A stretch of 64,000 nucleotides of DNA from Pseudodesulfovibrio indicus (GCF_001563225.1 NZ_CP014206.1:1922001-1986000), one strand, 5' to 3'. Shown: positions 16,561-25,204, numbered from the stretch's first letter. A program made the numbers and translations. The notes: generated by a model not told the origin, from the sequence alone.

Positions 16561-17742
16561 TTAACCGAGGAAGGGGGCGGCCAGCCACAGGATCAGCCCG
16601 GCCAGGGCCGCGGCCGCCTGGAGCGGGATGCCCCGGCGCATCTCCGCCTCCACGCCCGAGGGCGAGGTGTACGGGGTCGAGCCGGTGAAGTTCATGGCCA
16701 GGTACGAGGACACGGCCGTGGTCCAGAGGAGCAGGGCGACGTTCTCGACCAGGCCGGACAGGGGCAGGAGCAGGACGGCGGCCAGCCCGGCCAGGCAACC
16801 GGTCAGCGCGCCCTTGGGCCAGAACTGCCGCCACGGCAGCCGGTCCAGGAGCAGGGGCACCGCCGCGCATCCGGCCAGGATGCCGACCAGGGTGGCGGTG
16901 GCGGCGCACACCCCCCGCTGCCACAATGCGGAGAAGGAAAAGACGTCCGGCCCGATGGCCGAGAGCAGGAAGGACAGGGGGAGCACCCAGGCCAGCAGCT
17001 TCCAGAGCAGGAAAATCTCCACCGGGATGAGCACCGCGCGCTCCCGCAGCGGGAAGTCCACCATGCGCATCTTCCCGGTCGCCGTGAACCCGTCGGCCAG
17101 GAACGCGGGCAGGTCGGCGGCCCGCACCGGTCCCCAGACCACCTTGAATCCGCACTCCCTCTTCACCCTATAGGCGGCCACGCCCGGAGCGCCCAGCTGG
17201 GGCAGGACCAGGGTGCGGTGGGCGACCACCTTGTCCAGCTGCGCGTTGCGCACGCTGAGCACGATCTCGTGGGTGGCGAACAGGTTCTTGCCCGCCGCGC
17301 ACCAGACGTTGATGCCGCGCGTGTCGGTCACCAGCAGCCAGGCGTCCTGGCCGGAAAGCTCGGTGCGCACCGCGTCGAAGGTCAGTTTGTAGTTGGCCGT
17401 GACCAGGACAGGGGAGTCCGGGGTGGGGTTGCCCACGCAGTACAGGCCGGGCACCACCTTGTAGCGGTGCCGGGTGGCCCCCAACCGGGCCAGGGCCGTG
17501 CCCAGCCGGTCCGAAGGGAGCATGCGGGTGCGCACGCGGGGAACCGGCCCGGCGGGCGTGTCCACGAACCCGTCCACGAACGGTTCGATGGCGTAGCCCG
17601 GTTTTTCGAAGACCCCGGCACGGGGGTCGGGCTTGGGGCCTCAACAGGGCGCGTCGTCCTGGGCCGGATCGGGCGGGCAGTCGAGGGGGGCCATGCCCAG
17701 GGGGGTCAGCCCCGGGAAGGGCTTGTCTTCAAGTCCGTTCAT
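16561..17742 (-). CDS. hgcA: HgcA, corrinoid mercury methyltransferase; frame contains in-frame TGA, predicted selenocysteine
   Basis: The frame holds the HgcA signature NVWCAAGK (Cys93 when counted from the GTG at 17577, matching published numbering) and five C-terminal membrane helices. It transfers a methyl group from a corrinoid to Hg(II). The 338-residue form starts at GTG 17577 with no ribosome site. The same frame extends 55 codons upstream to ATG 17742, which has GGAGGAAGC and overlaps the arsR stop as ATGA. The only interruption is TGA at codon 34, directly after Cys33 (APC-TGA-GPKPDPR). A hairpin with bacterial SECIS geometry starts 12 bases after the TGA. I therefore annotate a 393-residue selenoprotein; the alternative is a 33-residue leader peptide followed by reinitiation at GTG. 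HgcA identity is certain; Sec insertion is inferred. Confidence 0.85.
17611..17643 (-). promoter_or_regulatory. Predicted bacterial SECIS element after in-frame TGA of hgcA
   Basis: On the mRNA strand the TGA occupies 17643-17641. Twelve bases later a perfect 6-bp stem, GACCCC (17628-17623) with GGGGTC (17616-17611), closes a six-base loop CGUGCC. The loop begins 18 bases after the TGA and has G among its first two bases, both within the usual limits for bacterial SECIS elements. Selenium machinery genes are not in this window. Confidence 0.65.
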
Positions 17743-18053
17743 GCTTCCTCCGTTTCGGGGACCGCCCGGAGCAGCCCCTGGATCAGCGGCGCGAAGCGGG
17801 TCAGGGTGTCCCGGTTCACACAGTAGCAGGTTCTCGGCCCCTCCACCTCGCCGCGCACCAGCCCGGATTCCTTGAGGACCTTGAGGTGCTGGCTGACCGT
17901 GGACTGGGCCAGGGGCATGACCTCCACGATGCGTCCGCAGACGCAACCGTCTTCGGCCATGAGATGGCTGAGGATGCGGATGCGGGCCGGGTGTCCCAGC
18001 CCTTTGCATACCCTCGCCAGAAACAGTTCGTCGTCGGGCAACCGGGCGGACAT
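17739..18053 (-). CDS. ArsR-family winged-helix repressor of the hgc operon
   Basis: A 104-residue protein from ATG 18053 with AGGAG five bases upstream. It has the ArsR fold: GLGHPARIRILSHLM, the recognition helix AQSTVSQHLKVLKESGLV, and the wing GEVEGPRTCYCVNRD. A Cys pair DGCVCGRI lies where ArsR/SmtB proteins bind metal or metalloid (CVCG in alpha-3), and CYC lies in the wing; both could sense thiophilic metals (inference). Its stop codon overlaps the upstream-form hgcA ATG. A palindrome sits just before its start codon, so autoregulation of arsR-hgcA-hgcB is likely. ArsR-like genes next to hgcAB are known from other methylating Desulfovibrio relatives. Confidence 0.88.
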   Translation of the reverse strand: MSARLPDDELFLARVCKGLGHPARIRILSHLMAEDGCVCGRIVEVMPLAQSTVSQHLKVLKESGLVRGEVEGPRTCYCVNRDTLTRFAPLIQGLLRAVPETEEA

Positions 18054-18068
18054 GGGGTCTCCTGTTGT

Positions 18069-18086
18069 TATCGTTGATCGACGATA
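18069..18086. promoter_or_regulatory. Candidate ArsR operator upstream of arsR-hgcAB
   Basis: TATCGTTGATCGACGATA is an 18-base inverted repeat with one mismatched pair, located 16 bases upstream of the arsR start codon. The length, symmetry and AT ends are typical of ArsR-family operators. Confidence 0.65.
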
Positions 18087-18146
18087 AGCGATGGCTCCCC
18101 GGACGTCAATGGCGTCGGCCATTTTTCCGCCGGGGTGCGCCCGAGG

Positions 18147-19067
18147 CTACGCCGGGGTCTTGCCCGCCAACCGGCGGACCTTGCGGATGGTGAAGACCGA
18201 TTCCGCTGTATAGACGGCGAGCCCGCTCCAGATGAAGGCGAAGGTCAGCAGGTGGCTCGGCGAGAACGGTTCCTTGTAGACGTAGACGCCGAGCAGGAAG
18301 GCGATGGACGGGGCCAGGTATTGGAGCACCCCCACGGTGGCCAGCTGGAGCCGCCGCGCGCCGAAGGCGAAGCCGATGAGCGGGGAGGCCGTGACCACGC
18401 CCGCGCCCACGAGCAGCAGGTCCACGTTCAACCCCTGGTGGAACAGGGCCGAGGCCCCGTGCGCCTGGAGCCAGAGGATGTAGCCCAGGGCGAACGGCCC
18501 GAGGACCATGGTCTCCAGGAACAGGCCGGGCAGGGACTCCACCGAGGCGATCTTGCGCAGCAGCCCGTACAGCCCGAAAGAGACGGCCAGGGCCAGGGAT
18601 ATCCACGGCAGCTCGCCGTGACTGACCACGGAGTTGATCACGCCCAGGGCGGCCAGGCCGATGGCCACCAGTTGCAGCGGGCGCAGCCGCTCGCGGAAGA
18701 AGACGAAGCCGAGCAGCACGTTGACCAGGGGATTGATGTAATAGCCCAGGCTGGTCTCCAGCACGTGGCCGGTGTTCACGGCCCAGATGTAAAGCAGCCA
18801 GTTGCCGCCGATCATCAGGCTCGATGCCGCCAGGATCATCAGGTCGCGGGGGGATTTCAGCGGGGCGAAGGTGTCGCCCCAGCCCTTCATGACGGTCAGG
18901 ATGACGCTGATGAACACCAGGGACCAGACCACGCGGTGGCAGAGGATCTCGAAGGGGTCGACGGTGATCAGGGATTTCCAGTAGATGGGCAGCAGCCCCC
19001 ACACCAGGAAGGCGGAGAGGGCGGCGATGAAACCGTAGGTGGTCTGCTTGGGGTCGTTGGCGGGCAT
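18147..19067 (-). CDS. rarD: RarD-type EamA transporter
   Basis: A 306-residue integral membrane protein with about ten hydrophobic helices. The RarD subgroup of the drug/metabolite transporter superfamily is indicated by VWGLLPIYWKSL, EILCHRVVWSLVF, NWLLYIWAVNTGHVLETSLG and LGYYINPLVNVLLG. RarD proteins were named for chloramphenicol sensitivity; the physiological substrate is not established. ATG 19067 is the first start in a well-coded frame. It is transcribed in the same direction as the MocR gene, 76 bases downstream of it. Confidence 0.88.
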   Translation of the reverse strand: MPANDPKQTTYGFIAALSAFLVWGLLPIYWKSLITVDPFEILCHRVVWSLVFISVILTVMKGWGDTFAPLKSPRDLMILAASSLMIGGNWLLYIWAVNTGHVLETSLGYYINPLVNVLLGFVFFRERLRPLQLVAIGLAALGVINSVVSHGELPWISLALAVSFGLYGLLRKIASVESLPGLFLETMVLGPFALGYILWLQAHGASALFHQGLNVDLLLVGAGVVTASPLIGFAFGARRLQLATVGVLQYLAPSIAFLLGVYVYKEPFSPSHLLTFAFIWSGLAVYTAESVFTIRKVRRLAGKTPA

Positions 19068-19143
19068 GGTCTCCTCGTGCGTTGAGGGGGGACGATACGC
19101 CCGGCCCTCGGGCAGGTAAAGTCGGAAATGTTGATGGCTCCCT

Positions 19144-20568
19144 TCAGGAAAGGTGCATTGTTCCGGCCAGTTCCCCGAGGGTATGGATGGCCTGCTCCAC
19201 CTTCGGGGTCCAGGGAAAGCCGCAGCTCAGCCGGATGTAGTTGGCGAACTTGTCCTGGGTGGAGAAGATCGCCCCCGGCGCGATGCCGATGCCCGCCCGG
19301 CGCGCCTGGAAGAACAGCTCCACCGAGTCCGTGCCCTTGGGCAGCTCCAGCCAGAGCACGCCGCCCCCGCCGGGGTGCGTGACCCGGGTGCCGTCCGGGA
19401 AGTGGCGGCCCAGGTGCAGCTGCATGGTGTCCATCTGGCGCTCCAGGGCCGTGCGCAGCTTCTTCAGGTGGCGCTCCATGCGTCCCTGGCGCAGGAACTC
19501 GGCAATGGCCATCTGGGCCGGGGCCGAGGTGGACACGTTGGTGGTGGCCTTGATCTCCAGCGCCTTTTGCCGGAACCGCCCGGGCAGCATCCAGCCCACG
19601 CGGTAGCCGGGTGCGATGGTCTTGGAAAAGGAGGAGCAGAGCAGGACCAGCCCCTTGCGGTCGAACTGCTTGTAGGTGCCGGGCCGCCGGGGGGTGAAGT
19701 GCAGGTCGGACGAGACGTCGTCCTCCACCAGGGGGATGGACCGCTCGGCCAGCATGGTCACGATCTCCCGCTTGGCCTCGTCCGGGGTCAGGCTGGAGTC
19801 CGGGTTGTTGTAGTTGGGCGCGAGCACGCAGGCCGCGATGTCGAAGGTCTTCAGGGCGCGCAGCAGCTCCTCGGGCGAGACCCCGTGCTCCGGGTCGGAC
19901 GGGACCTCGATGGCCCGCAGCCCCAGGGTCTCCAGCAGTTGGAGAAAACAGTAGTAGGTGGGGGACTGGATGAGCACGGTGTCGCCCCGGCGGCAGACCG
20001 AGCGCAGGGAAAGGTAGAGCGCTTCCATGCATCCGGCGGTGATCAGCGGGTCGTCCGGCGCGACGTCGATGCCGTGCTCCATGGAGCGGAAGGCGATCTG
20101 GCGGATCAGCCTGCGGTCGCCGGGAATGGGCGCGTAGCCCATGGCCCGCTCCGGCTCGTCCCGGACCACGGCGGCGCTGATCCGGCCCAGCTCCTTGAGG
20201 GGCAGCAGGTGCGGCCCCGGGGCGACCACGTCCAGGGCCACGCGCTCCTCCGCGCCCACGGATTCGAGCACGGTCTGGATCAGCCCGATGCGCGTCACGG
20301 GCCGGGGCTGCTCCATGGGCGTGGGCGCGGTCTCGGTGCGCGGCAGCCGCCTGGACTCGCGGCGCACGAAGAACCCGGACCGGGGCCTGGACTCGATGAC
20401 CCCCTTGCGCTCCAGCTCCAGGTACGCCTGGTTGACCGTGGACACGGACAGGCCGAGCCGGGTGGACAGGGAGCGCAGGGAGGGCAGCTTGTCGCCCAGG
20501 CCCAAGGCGCCGCTGTCGATGAGGGACAGGACGTTGCGTTCCACGGAACGGTACCGGTATTCCTCCAT
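19144..20568 (-). CDS. MocR/PdxR-type GntR regulator fused to an aminotransferase-like domain
   Basis: A 474-residue protein. An N-terminal GntR winged helix (residues about 1-70, LPSLRSLSTRLGLSVSTVNQAYLELE) is followed by a fold-type I aminotransferase domain, with the PLP Lys in SSFSKTIAPGYRVGW and the Asp region VLAPNYNNPDSSLTPDEAKR. MocR proteins use the PLP domain as an effector sensor for amino acids or pyridoxal compounds rather than as an enzyme. It is divergent from azlC, so the likely target is the azlCD-racemase operon and its own promoter. Confidence 0.9.
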   Translation of the reverse strand: MEEYRYRSVERNVLSLIDSGALGLGDKLPSLRSLSTRLGLSVSTVNQAYLELERKGVIESRPRSGFFVRRESRRLPRTETAPTPMEQPRPVTRIGLIQTVLESVGAEERVALDVVAPGPHLLPLKELGRISAAVVRDEPERAMGYAPIPGDRRLIRQIAFRSMEHGIDVAPDDPLITAGCMEALYLSLRSVCRRGDTVLIQSPTYYCFLQLLETLGLRAIEVPSDPEHGVSPEELLRALKTFDIAACVLAPNYNNPDSSLTPDEAKREIVTMLAERSIPLVEDDVSSDLHFTPRRPGTYKQFDRKGLVLLCSSFSKTIAPGYRVGWMLPGRFRQKALEIKATTNVSTSAPAQMAIAEFLRQGRMERHLKKLRTALERQMDTMQLHLGRHFPDGTRVTHPGGGGVLWLELPKGTDSVELFFQARRAGIGIAPGAIFSTQDKFANYIRLSCGFPWTPKVEQAIHTLGELAGTMHLS

Positions 20569-20672
20569 GGCTGCTCCAACTGTTATGCTTAAAATTTGTA
20601 AAAACTGTGTCTGTACCGATTGCAGATTTTTGGCTTTACTGCAAGCCGTGGATACATCAGATTAACCGGGCC

Positions 20673-21416
20673 ATGGCCCGAAAAACGCTCAGAGAGACGC
20701 TCGTCATGACCATCGACGCCGTTGCCGGAGAAAAATCCGGCTCCCCGATGATGGCCGCCGCCAGGCAGGTGGCGCCCATCGTCATGGGCTACCTGCCCGT
20801 GGGTGCCGCCTACGGGGTCCTGGCCCAGCAGGCCGGGCTTTCCATGCTCAACACCGTGCTCATGTCCATCCTGGTCTACGCCGGGTCGGCGCAGCTCATC
20901 GCCGTGGCCCTGTTCGCGGGCGGGGTGACCCCGGTGTCGATCATCGCCACCACCTTCGTGGTCAACCTGCGCCACATGCTCATGTCGGCGTCGCTGGCCC
21001 CGAACCTCAAGAGCTGGAACAAGTGGGAGCTGGCCGTGTTCGCCTACGAGATCACGGACGAGTCCTTTGCCGTGCACTCGGTCCGCTTCGCGCGCGGGGA
21101 CCTGAACAAGACCACCTGTTTCGGCATCAACGCCATCGCCCAGGTCTCCTGGATAGTGGCCTCCTTCGCGGGCTTTCTGGCCGGGGCGTCCATCCCCAGC
21201 GTCGAGCCGCTCGGCATCGACTACGCCCTGCCCGCCATGTTCATCGCCCTGCTGGTCATGCAGATGAAGAACGGCCTGCACGTCCTGGTGGCCGGGTTCA
21301 GCGGCCTGACCGCCATCATCCTGATCAAGGCGGGCGCGGACCAGTGGTCCGTGATCCTGGCCACGGTCATCGGCGCAACCTTTGGCGCGGGAGTGGAATC
21401 ATGGACCAAAAAATAG
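20673..21416 (+). CDS. azlC: AzlC-family branched-chain amino acid exporter, large subunit
   Basis: A 247-residue membrane protein. The AzlC signature is clear: IVMGYLPVGAAYGVLAQQ, SILVYAGSAQLIAVALF and VVNLRHMLMSASL, all characteristic of the large component of AzlCD amino-acid exporters. The start is uncertain: ATG 20673 gives an extra basic leader, while ATG 20706 removes 11 residues; neither has a strong ribosome site. It overlaps azlD by 16 bases. Confidence 0.88.
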   Translation: MARKTLRETLVMTIDAVAGEKSGSPMMAAARQVAPIVMGYLPVGAAYGVLAQQAGLSMLNTVLMSILVYAGSAQLIAVALFAGGVTPVSIIATTFVVNLRHMLMSASLAPNLKSWNKWELAVFAYEITDESFAVHSVRFARGDLNKTTCFGINAIAQVSWIVASFAGFLAGASIPSVEPLGIDYALPAMFIALLVMQMKNGLHVLVAGFSGLTAIILIKAGADQWSVILATVIGATFGAGVESWTKK

Positions 21417-21727
21417 TCTTTCTGACTATCGTCGGCATGCTCGCCGTGACCTATATCCCGCGCATGGTCCCGCTGGTGGCCCTGGCCTCCCGGACCCTGC
21501 CCGAGCCCGTTGTCCGCTGGCTGTCCTACGTGCCCGCCGCGGTCCTGGCCTCCATGCTCTTCCCGGCCTTGCTGCTCAAGGACGGGCAGTTCGACGTCAC
21601 CCCGTCCAACTACTTCCTGTGGGCCGCCGTCCCCGCCTTCCTGCTGGCCTGGCGGACCAAGTCCTTCTTCGGCACCGTGGCCCTGGGCATGGCGCTGGTG
21701 GCCGCAGGCCGGTACTTTTTCGGATAG
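21401..21727 (+). CDS. azlD: AzlD-family small subunit of amino acid exporter
   Basis: A 108-residue protein with four hydrophobic segments. VTYIPRMVPLVALASRTLPE and RWLSYVPAAVLASMLFPALL are typical AzlD blocks. It starts inside the azlC 3' end (16-base overlap), the usual arrangement for this two-subunit exporter, and lies 10 bases upstream of the racemase gene. Confidence 0.88.
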   Translation: MDQKIVFLTIVGMLAVTYIPRMVPLVALASRTLPEPVVRWLSYVPAAVLASMLFPALLLKDGQFDVTPSNYFLWAAVPAFLLAWRTKSFFGTVALGMALVAAGRYFFG

Positions 21728-21737
21728 GAGACGCGAC

Positions 21738-22427
21738 ATGAAGACCATCGGCTTGCTCGGCGGCATGAGCTGGGAGTCCTCCCTCGAATACTACCGGGCC
21801 ATGAACCAGGCGGTGAAGGAGCGGCTCGGCGGGCTGCATTCGGCGAAGATCCTGATGAACAGCCTGGAGTTCCAGGAGCTGCGCGACCTCATGTGCGCGG
21901 GCGACTGGGACGCTATCGGCGACCGCCTGGGCGCGGCGGCCGGGGTGCTGGAGCGGGCCGGGGCGGACCTCATGGTCATCGGCACCAACACCATGCACAA
22001 GGTCGCCGACCGGGTGGCCGGGGGTGTGTCCGTGCCGCTCATCCACATCGCCGACGCCACGGCCGAGGAGGCGCGCAGGCGCGGCTTCTCGAAGGTGGCC
22101 CTGCTCGGCACGGTGTTCACCATGGAGGACGACTTCTACGTTGGCCGCCTCGAAAGCCTGGGTTTCGAGGTCCTGGTCCCGGAGGCCGGGGACCGCAGGA
22201 TCGTGGACCGGGTCATCTTCGAGGAGCTGTGCAAGGGATCTTTCCTGGACGGTTCGCGCGCCGAGTTCCTGCGCATCATCGACGCATTGGCCGCGCGCGG
22301 GGCCGAGGCGGTCATCCTCGGCTGCACCGAGATCGGCCTGCTGGTCCGGCCCGGCGACACGGACGTTCCGACGCTCGACACCTGCCTGATCCACGCCCGC
22401 AAGGCGGTGGACGCGGCCCTCTCCTGA
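21738..22427 (+). CDS. Aspartate/glutamate racemase family protein
   Basis: A 229-residue protein. The N-terminus TIGLLGGMSWESSLEYYRAMN, the segment MVIGTNTMHKVAD where the first catalytic Cys of aspartate racemases is usually found (here Thr-Asn-Thr, as in YgeA-like members), and EAVILGCTEIGLLV with the second catalytic Cys identify the family. Loss of the first Cys suggests broad-spectrum racemase or altered chemistry, as in YgeA-like enzymes (inference). TAGGAG precedes the ATG. It is co-transcribed with azlCD, so a link between D-amino acids and export is possible. Confidence 0.85.
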   Translation: MKTIGLLGGMSWESSLEYYRAMNQAVKERLGGLHSAKILMNSLEFQELRDLMCAGDWDAIGDRLGAAAGVLERAGADLMVIGTNTMHKVADRVAGGVSVPLIHIADATAEEARRRGFSKVALLGTVFTMEDDFYVGRLESLGFEVLVPEAGDRRIVDRVIFEELCKGSFLDGSRAEFLRIIDALAARGAEAVILGCTEIGLLVRPGDTDVPTLDTCLIHARKAVDAALS

Positions 22428-22541
22428 CGCCGCACCGCGCGGCTTCGTCAAAGCGGGCTTGACCCCCGCCCGTAACATGATATGCCATTGGGCGCACCGA
22501 GGGTGCGTTTCCTGTTGTCGCGTAATCATCTGGGAGGGTGT

Positions 22542-24398
22542 GTGAGCGATACCGTATTGACGTTGAAGGACCTGTTGGCCAGGTCCGTGGAAGTCTTTGC
22601 CGAACGTACGGCCCTCGGGTTCGTGGACGGCCAGCCCATGACCTATGCCCAGTTCGGCGAGCAGGTGCACGATCTCCAGACCGTGCTCCGTGGCCACGGC
22701 ATCAAGCCCGAGGACAAGGTCGCGATCATCAGCGAGAACATGCCCAACTGGGCGATCACCTATTTCGCGGTGACCACCATGGGCGCCGTGGTGGTGCCCA
22801 TCCTCCAGGAATTTCATCCCAGCGCCGTGCAGCACATCCTGCGCCACTCCGAGGCCAAGATGGTCGTGGCCTCCCGGCGGTACATGGACAAGGTCGAGGG
22901 CGAAAACTTTCCCAACCTCGAGACCATCATGGTCATGGACGACTTCTCCATCGCCAACGAGGAGGGCGCGCCCACGCCGTACCGCGAGGCCCTGGACACC
23001 GCCCGCGAGCGCATCGAGCAGTTCAGCGAGGCGGCTCGGGACCGGCTGGAGAACCTGGGCGGCGCGGCCCGCGACAAGCTCTCGGACTCCGCCAAGGAGC
23101 GGATGAACAAATTCAGCGAGACCGCCCGCGAGAAGGTGGAGAAGCTGAGCGACACCTACAAGGACACCGTGGACTGGTTCAGCGCCTCGGCCCGCCGGTT
23201 CATCGACTGGAAGACGGGCAAGCCGTTCGAGCTCACCGAGGACAACGTGGCGGCCATCCTCTACACCTCCGGCACCACCGGCCACTCCAAGGGCGTGGTC
23301 CTGACCCACCGGAACCTGGTCCAGAACACCATTTCCGGCATCCACACCATCCCGGTTTTCGAGACCGACCGGTTCCTGTCCGTGCTGCCCATGGCCCACA
23401 CCTACGAATGCACCGTGGGGCTGATCGTGCCGATCTACAGCGGCAGCGCGGTCTTCTACCTGCAGAAGCCGCCGACCCCGAAGACCCTGCTGCCCGCCAT
23501 GCAGAAGGTCCGGCCCACGGTCATGAACGTGGTCCCGCTGATCATCGAGAAAATCTACAAGAACCGGATCAAGAAGAAGCTGACCGGCTCCGGCGTGGCG
23601 CGCGGCCTGATGAAGATCGGCCTGACCCGGCGCAAGCTCTCCCAGGTGGCGGGCAAGAAGCTCATCGAGGCGTTCGGCGGCGACCTGCGCTGCCTGTGCA
23701 TCGGCGGCGCGCCCCTGTCTCCTGAGGTGGAGCTGTTCCTGCTCGACGCCAAGGTGCCCTATGCCAAGGGGTACGGCATGACCGAGGCCTCGCCGCTGCT
23801 CGCCGGGATCAACCCGGACAGCCAGCGGATCAGGGCCATCGGCCCGGCCCTGCCGGGGGTGGAGCTGATGATCGCCGACCCGGACCCGGAAACGGGCGAG
23901 GGCGAGGTCCTGGCCAAAGGCCCGAACATCATGCGCGAGTACTACAAGGCCCCCAACGACACCCGCGACACCTTCACCGAGGACGGCTGGCTCAGAACCG
24001 GCGACCTCGGCGTGTTCAAGGACGGCTACCTGTATCTCAAGGGACGGCTCAAGAACGTCATCATCGGCCCCAGCGGCGAGAACATCTACCCCGAAGAGGT
24101 GGAGTCCATCATCAACGCCAACGACTACGTCCAGGAATCCCTGGTGTACGAGACCGGCGGCCAGCTCATGGCCCGCATCCACCTCAATTACGAGGCCCTG
24201 GACGAGGCCTTCGACGTCAAGAAGCTGATCGAGTCCGAGGTGCGCGACAAGGTCCTGAAGCTCCTGGAGGACATCCGCAAGGAGGTCAACTCCAAGGTCT
24301 CGACCTTTGCCCGGCTGCATCGGGTGGTGGAGCAGATGGACCCGTTCGAGAAGACGCCCACCCAAAAAATCAAGCGGTTTTTGTATTTGGAAAAATAG
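22542..24398 (+). CDS. AMP-forming acyl-CoA synthetase with amphipathic helical insertion
   Basis: A 618-residue adenylate-forming enzyme. Motifs are AAILYTSGTTGHSKGVVLTH (P-loop), GYGMTEASPLLAG, DGWLRTGDLGVFKDGYLYLKGR and the C-terminal Lys region KTPTQKIKRF. It should activate long-chain fatty acids to acyl-CoA. Between about residues 150 and 220 lies a highly charged stretch of tandem 11-residue-like units (ARERIEQFSEA, ARDRLENLGGA, ARDKLSDSAKE and so on) ahead of the P-loop, absent from ordinary members. It resembles apolipoprotein or LEA-type amphipathic helices and could bind membrane. GTG 22542 is chosen because GGGAGG lies just upstream. It could feed the acyl-CoA dehydrogenase/ETF route. 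Confidence 0.87.
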   Translation: MSDTVLTLKDLLARSVEVFAERTALGFVDGQPMTYAQFGEQVHDLQTVLRGHGIKPEDKVAIISENMPNWAITYFAVTTMGAVVVPILQEFHPSAVQHILRHSEAKMVVASRRYMDKVEGENFPNLETIMVMDDFSIANEEGAPTPYREALDTARERIEQFSEAARDRLENLGGAARDKLSDSAKERMNKFSETAREKVEKLSDTYKDTVDWFSASARRFIDWKTGKPFELTEDNVAAILYTSGTTGHSKGVVLTHRNLVQNTISGIHTIPVFETDRFLSVLPMAHTYECTVGLIVPIYSGSAVFYLQKPPTPKTLLPAMQKVRPTVMNVVPLIIEKIYKNRIKKKLTGSGVARGLMKIGLTRRKLSQVAGKKLIEAFGGDLRCLCIGGAPLSPEVELFLLDAKVPYAKGYGMTEASPLLAGINPDSQRIRAIGPALPGVELMIADPDPETGEGEVLAKGPNIMREYYKAPNDTRDTFTEDGWLRTGDLGVFKDGYLYLKGRLKNVIIGPSGENIYPEEVESIINANDYVQESLVYETGGQLMARIHLNYEALDEAFDVKKLIESEVRDKVLKLLEDIRKEVNSKVSTFARLHRVVEQMDPFEKTPTQKIKRFLYLEK

Positions 24399-24501
24399 CG
24401 GCTTGCGACGGCGCATTCTCCCACGCTCATTTCAAGCATGGGGAAGAGAGCCGCTGCCGGGTGCCGGAGCACCCGATTCGCTCCAAGGGATTGAGGAAAT
24501 G

Positions 24502-24542
24502 AAACGGCCTTCGGTTCAGTAAAGAACCGAAGGCCGTTTTTC
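24502..24542 (+). terminator. Strong terminator after acyl-CoA synthetase
   Basis: Sixteen-base perfect arms beginning AAACGGCCTTCGGTTC with a six-base loop, ending in TTTTTC. It is symmetric enough to act in both directions. Confidence 0.9.
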
Positions 24543-24573
24543 ATGCAATTATCCCGCGCGGCGCCACCACTTC

Positions 24574-24652
24574 CCTTGACCTACACCCTTCGCGAAGCGA
24601 CCCGAAAAGTTTGGGAAAAGGAGGGGATGGGGGTTCGGGGGAAGGGGAGGCC
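24574..24652. repeat. Partial dispersed repeat, copy D
   Basis: CCTTCGCGAAGCGACCCGAA, AAAGTTTGGGAAAAGG and GGGGATGGGGGTTCGGGGG follow in the same order and orientation as in copy B at 8044-8140, but the long palindrome is missing. It abuts the 3' end of the cyclophilin gene, so the module may have been truncated there. Confidence 0.65.
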
Positions 24653-24655
24653 TCT

Positions 24656-25204
24656 CTATTCCTGCACGTCGGCGGCGACGCGGAGGGTGATGATCTTGTC
24701 GGGGTCGCGGACCAGGCCGTTCTGGCCGCTGCCCTTCTTGATCTTGTCCACGTACTCCATGCCCGAGGTGACCTGTCCCCAGACGGTGTAGTCGCCGTCG
24801 AGGAAATGGGCGGGCGCGAAGCAGATGAAGAACTGGCTGTCGGCGCTGTCCGGCGCGGCGGCGCGGGCCATGCCCACGGTGCCGCGATCAAAGGGGGCCT
24901 CGGAAAACTCCTGCGGCAGATGCTTGCCGGAGCCGCCCCGGCCGGTGCCGGTGGGGTCGCCGGTCTGGGCCATGAACCCGTCTATGACCCGGTGGAAGAC
25001 GATACCGTCGTAGAATTTCATGCGCGCGAGTTCCTTGATCCGGGCCACGTGGGCCGGGGCCAGGTCCGGGCGCATCTCGATGACCACGCGGCCGTCCTTG
25101 AGTTCCAGGTACAGGGTGTTTTCCAGGTCGGCGGCCTGGACTGCGGGGCAGATGAGCAGGACCAGCAGCGCGCAGGCGAGCAGGGTGTTCAGCAGGGTCT
25201 TCAT
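24656..25204 (-). CDS. Secreted cyclophilin-type peptidyl-prolyl isomerase
   Basis: A 182-residue protein with a signal peptide ending at VQA-ADLEN. The cyclophilin fold is marked by FYDGIVFHRVIDGFMAQTGD, GTVGMARAAAPDSADSQFF and FLDGDYTVWGQVTSGMEYVD. The catalytic Arg is the one in FHRVI. It assists folding of periplasmic proteins. AAGGGAG precedes ATG 25204; a longer frame upstream has no ribosome site. Confidence 0.92.
   Translation of the reverse strand: MKTLLNTLLACALLVLLICPAVQAADLENTLYLELKDGRVVIEMRPDLAPAHVARIKELARMKFYDGIVFHRVIDGFMAQTGDPTGTGRGGSGKHLPQEFSEAPFDRGTVGMARAAAPDSADSQFFICFAPAHFLDGDYTVWGQVTSGMEYVDKIKKGSGQNGLVRDPDKIITLRVAADVQE

Noticed and set aside
17577..17577. GTG start for a 338-residue HgcA
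   Set aside because: It matches the published numbering but has no ribosome site, whereas the upstream ATG has a strong one and is coupled to arsR. Kept only as the alternative.
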